Source of the DNA: Candidatus Blautia intestinavium
Lineage (GTDB): Bacteria; Bacillota; Clostridia; Lachnospirales; Lachnospiraceae
DNA: 64,000 bases
Assembly (NCBI GenBank): GCA_019113745.1
Contig: DXGV01000003.1
Location: forward strand, 1-64,000
Direction of reading: 5' to 3'
Below are positions 62,652-64,000 of this stretch, piece after piece. Each line of letters starts with the position of its first letter. The first letter of the stretch is position 1. The translations under genes were made by a program, and so were the position numbers. The notes under the pieces are model-generated. The model was given only the letters and a program-made list of their open reading frames with translations. It had not been told where the DNA came from and made no database searches.

Positions 62652-62933
62652 ATGACACAGGAAGCTTTAGGGTTAGTGGAAACAAGAGGACTTACAGCGG
62701 CTATCGAGGCGGCCGATCAGATGTGTAAGGCTGCAAATGTCGCGCTGGTTGGAACAGAAAAGATTGGTTCCGGTCTTGTGACCGTTATGGTACGCGGAGA
62801 CGTGGGCGCTGTTAAATCCGCCGTAGAGAGCGGAAGCACCGCAGCCTCCAGACTGGGCGAACTGGTTGCGACTCATGTGATCCCAAGACCGCATACAGAC
62901 GTGGAGAAGATTCTGCCGGTAATCAAGGCGTAG
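62652..62933 (+). CDS. BMC-H hexameric microcompartment shell protein (PduA/EutM-like)
   Basis: 93 residues, a single BMC domain of standard length. [20 protein letters not shown], the pore loop [24 protein letters not shown] and [14 protein letters not shown] match PduA/EutM-type shell hexamers closely. Such proteins tile the facets of a protein shell around metabolic enzymes; the KIGSG pore usually passes small polar metabolites. GAGGAGG lies eight bases before the ATG. A hairpin follows the gene. Confidence 0.95.
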   Translation: MTQEALGLVETRGLTAAIEAADQMCKAANVALVGTEKIGSGLVTVMVRGDVGAVKSAVESGSTAASRLGELVATHVIPRPHTDVEKILPVIKA

Positions 62934-62971
62934 TTGAAAGAAAAATAGATACACTGATGTGAAAGAGCGAG

Positions 62972-63048
62972 ATACCTCTGTCGTGGTATATATAAATAAA
63001 ATATTGCCTGATATTTTGTAAATGTATGTCAGGCAGAGGTATTTTGTA
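62972..63048 (+). terminator. Nested hairpin after the BMC shell gene
   Basis: ATACCTCTG (62972-62980) pairs with CAGAGGTAT (63034-63042); TGCCTGA (63005-63011) pairs with TCAGGCA (63029-63035), the two right arms overlapping by two bases, so they may be alternative folds. TTTTG follows. Confidence 0.6.
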
Positions 63049-63110
63049 TCGCTGGCGGTGCGGAACAAATGGAGATCATGCAGAAATGGTCTTTTTTTGT
63101 AAGTTTATAT

Positions 63111-63142
63111 GAAATATATTTCTCTATAGAAATATATTTCTA
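63111..63142. promoter_or_regulatory. Twin palindromes, possible operator
   Basis: GAAATATATTTC at 63111-63122 and again at 63129-63140, 18 bases apart; the second extends to the 16-base palindrome TAGAAATATATTTCTA. About 100 bases before the next start codon. Confidence 0.5.
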
Positions 63143-63244
63143 AAAACTGCAGCGTTTTATTGCAAAAACATACGAATTTGCGTCGTGAAAAGACAGCGTT
63201 AGTGTACAAGGAGACAATTCTGGCTGGAAAAGGAGGATGAAATA

Positions 63245-64000
63245 TGGCGATAAAGTACAGTGCGATCATAGGCTCGCTGGGACAGACTTCAGATCGTTTC
63301 ATGCGAATGGGATATAAAGATCCCCAGATTGATAAAGTGGAATTTCCGGATGTGATTAAGTCTTTGGAGAAGACAGGATGTATTCAGGGGGCTGATCTTT
63401 ACCAGGCTCCGGACGGGCCATTGTCTGATCCGGATACAGTAAATGAAATTCTTGAAGCGTCGGGCTTTGTATGCTCGTCTGTTCTGCCGCAGGTTTTCGG
63501 GGATCGCAGATGGCGGTATGGCTCTATCGCGGCAGCCGATCCGGAAACGAGAAAAGAAGCAATGGCGCTGATCCGGAAAAATATTGATTTTAATGCAAAA
63601 TTAATCGGAAATCCAAGTGTAAATCTGTGGCTTGGACAGGATGGATTTGATTATCCTCTTCAGACAGATTATACGAAACAATGGGATTATCTGGTGAAAA
63701 GTGTAAGAGAATTGGCAGACTATAACCCCCAAATACGTCTGACTCTGGAAGGAAAGATCCGGGAACCCAGAAACCGATGTCTGGTGGATACAACAATGAC
63801 GGCGCTTCTGATATGCATGGAAGTGGACAGAGCAAACGTAGGCGTTGCCATCGACACTGGACACGTATTTCAGGCACAGCAGAATGTAGCCCAGAATATT
63901 GAGGTGGCGGCGCGTTATCAAAAACTGTTTATGATCCATGCCAATGATAATTATAATCTCTGGGATGACGATATGATCGTGGGTTCTCTTCGGACGACGG
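63245..64000 (+). CDS. TIM-barrel sugar isomerase/epimerase, 3' end outside window
   Basis: 252 codons to the window end with no stop. The sequence fits the xylose-isomerase-like TIM-barrel family: metal-site candidates are Glu in LTLEGKIREPRN, Asp/His in VAIDTGHVF and His in FMIHANDN. It would isomerise or epimerise a sugar or sugar phosphate. ATG 63245 lies eight bases after AGGAGG; the ATG at 63237 abuts it. Separated from the BMC gene by a hairpin and possible operators, so it may begin a new transcript of the same locus. Confidence 0.78.

Larger units (their letters stand above)
62934..63244. other. Intergenic region with hairpin and twin palindromes
   Basis: 311 bases without a gene. 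Contains a terminator-like nested hairpin (62972-63048) and two identical 12-base palindromes (63111-63142). I did not find a convincing -35/-10 pair for the next gene. Confidence 0.7.

Overview
The window reads as chromosomal DNA of an anaerobic, spore-forming Firmicute of the class Clostridia, most likely a gut Lachnospiraceae. Evidence: a sporulation sigma factor SigG beside a YlmC/YmxH-family gene, strong AGGAGG ribosome sites, TTGACA/TATAAT promoters, U-tailed hairpin terminators, many small antimicrobial-type efflux systems with two-component regulators, NAD(P) glutamate dehydrogenase, and a compact one-piece tmRNA next to tRNA-Ala. I do not claim a genus.

Layout. 1-5.3 kb: a GHKL sensor kinase cut by the window edge, a lipoprotein, and a three-gene ABC exporter. 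5.4-6.9 kb: a decayed IS91-family element fused to the 3' part of a siroheme/4Fe-4S sulfite reductase gene whose front half is gone. 6.8-10.8 kb: an AraC regulator, a GH13 alpha-glucosidase, a membrane protein and a Nudix hydrolase. 10.9-20.3 kb: two heterodimeric ABC exporters, each with one degenerate and one intact ATP site, around LysR, a YkgJ-type cysteine-cluster protein and MarR. 20.5-28.1 kb: a YibE/F transporter, a secreted purple-acid-phosphatase-like enzyme with a repeat tail, a MarR/MATE pair, a HAD phosphatase and a fused two-domain PPK2. 28.2-37.0 kb: housekeeping genes (nrdR, ylmC, sigG, gdhA, citrate synthase, yqeG, aroK, efp, an aldo/keto reductase, lrgAB). 37.1-37.6 kb: tRNA-Ala(GGC) and tmRNA. 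37.9-47.1 kb: a lantibiotic-immunity-like ABC transporter divergent from its likely two-component system, an ECF sigma/DUF4179 pair, and a second two-component system. 47.2-51.1 kb: hisH-hisF, ung and a SpoVB-like flippase in one operon. 51.2-52.4 kb: an iron-dependent alcohol dehydrogenase.

The most interesting region is 52.4-64.0 kb. A SorC-family regulator stands divergent to an FGGY sugar kinase and a ribose-type ABC importer, followed by an HPr-like protein without the phosphorylatable histidine, an acetyltransferase, triosephosphate isomerase, deoxyribose-phosphate aldolase, a polyol-phosphate dehydrogenase, a hexameric bacterial-microcompartment (BMC) shell protein, and a TIM-barrel isomerase running off the end. 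The isomerase and the aldolase both carry extra N-terminal amphipathic helices of the kind that target enzymes into BMCs. Two promoters in the region share the same operator-like direct repeat. Together these suggest a sugar-phosphate-processing microcompartment: import, phosphorylation, oxidation or isomerisation, then aldol cleavage to glyceraldehyde-3-phosphate and acetaldehyde inside a shell. The locus continues beyond the window, so pentameric shell proteins and an aldehyde dehydrogenase cannot be checked here.
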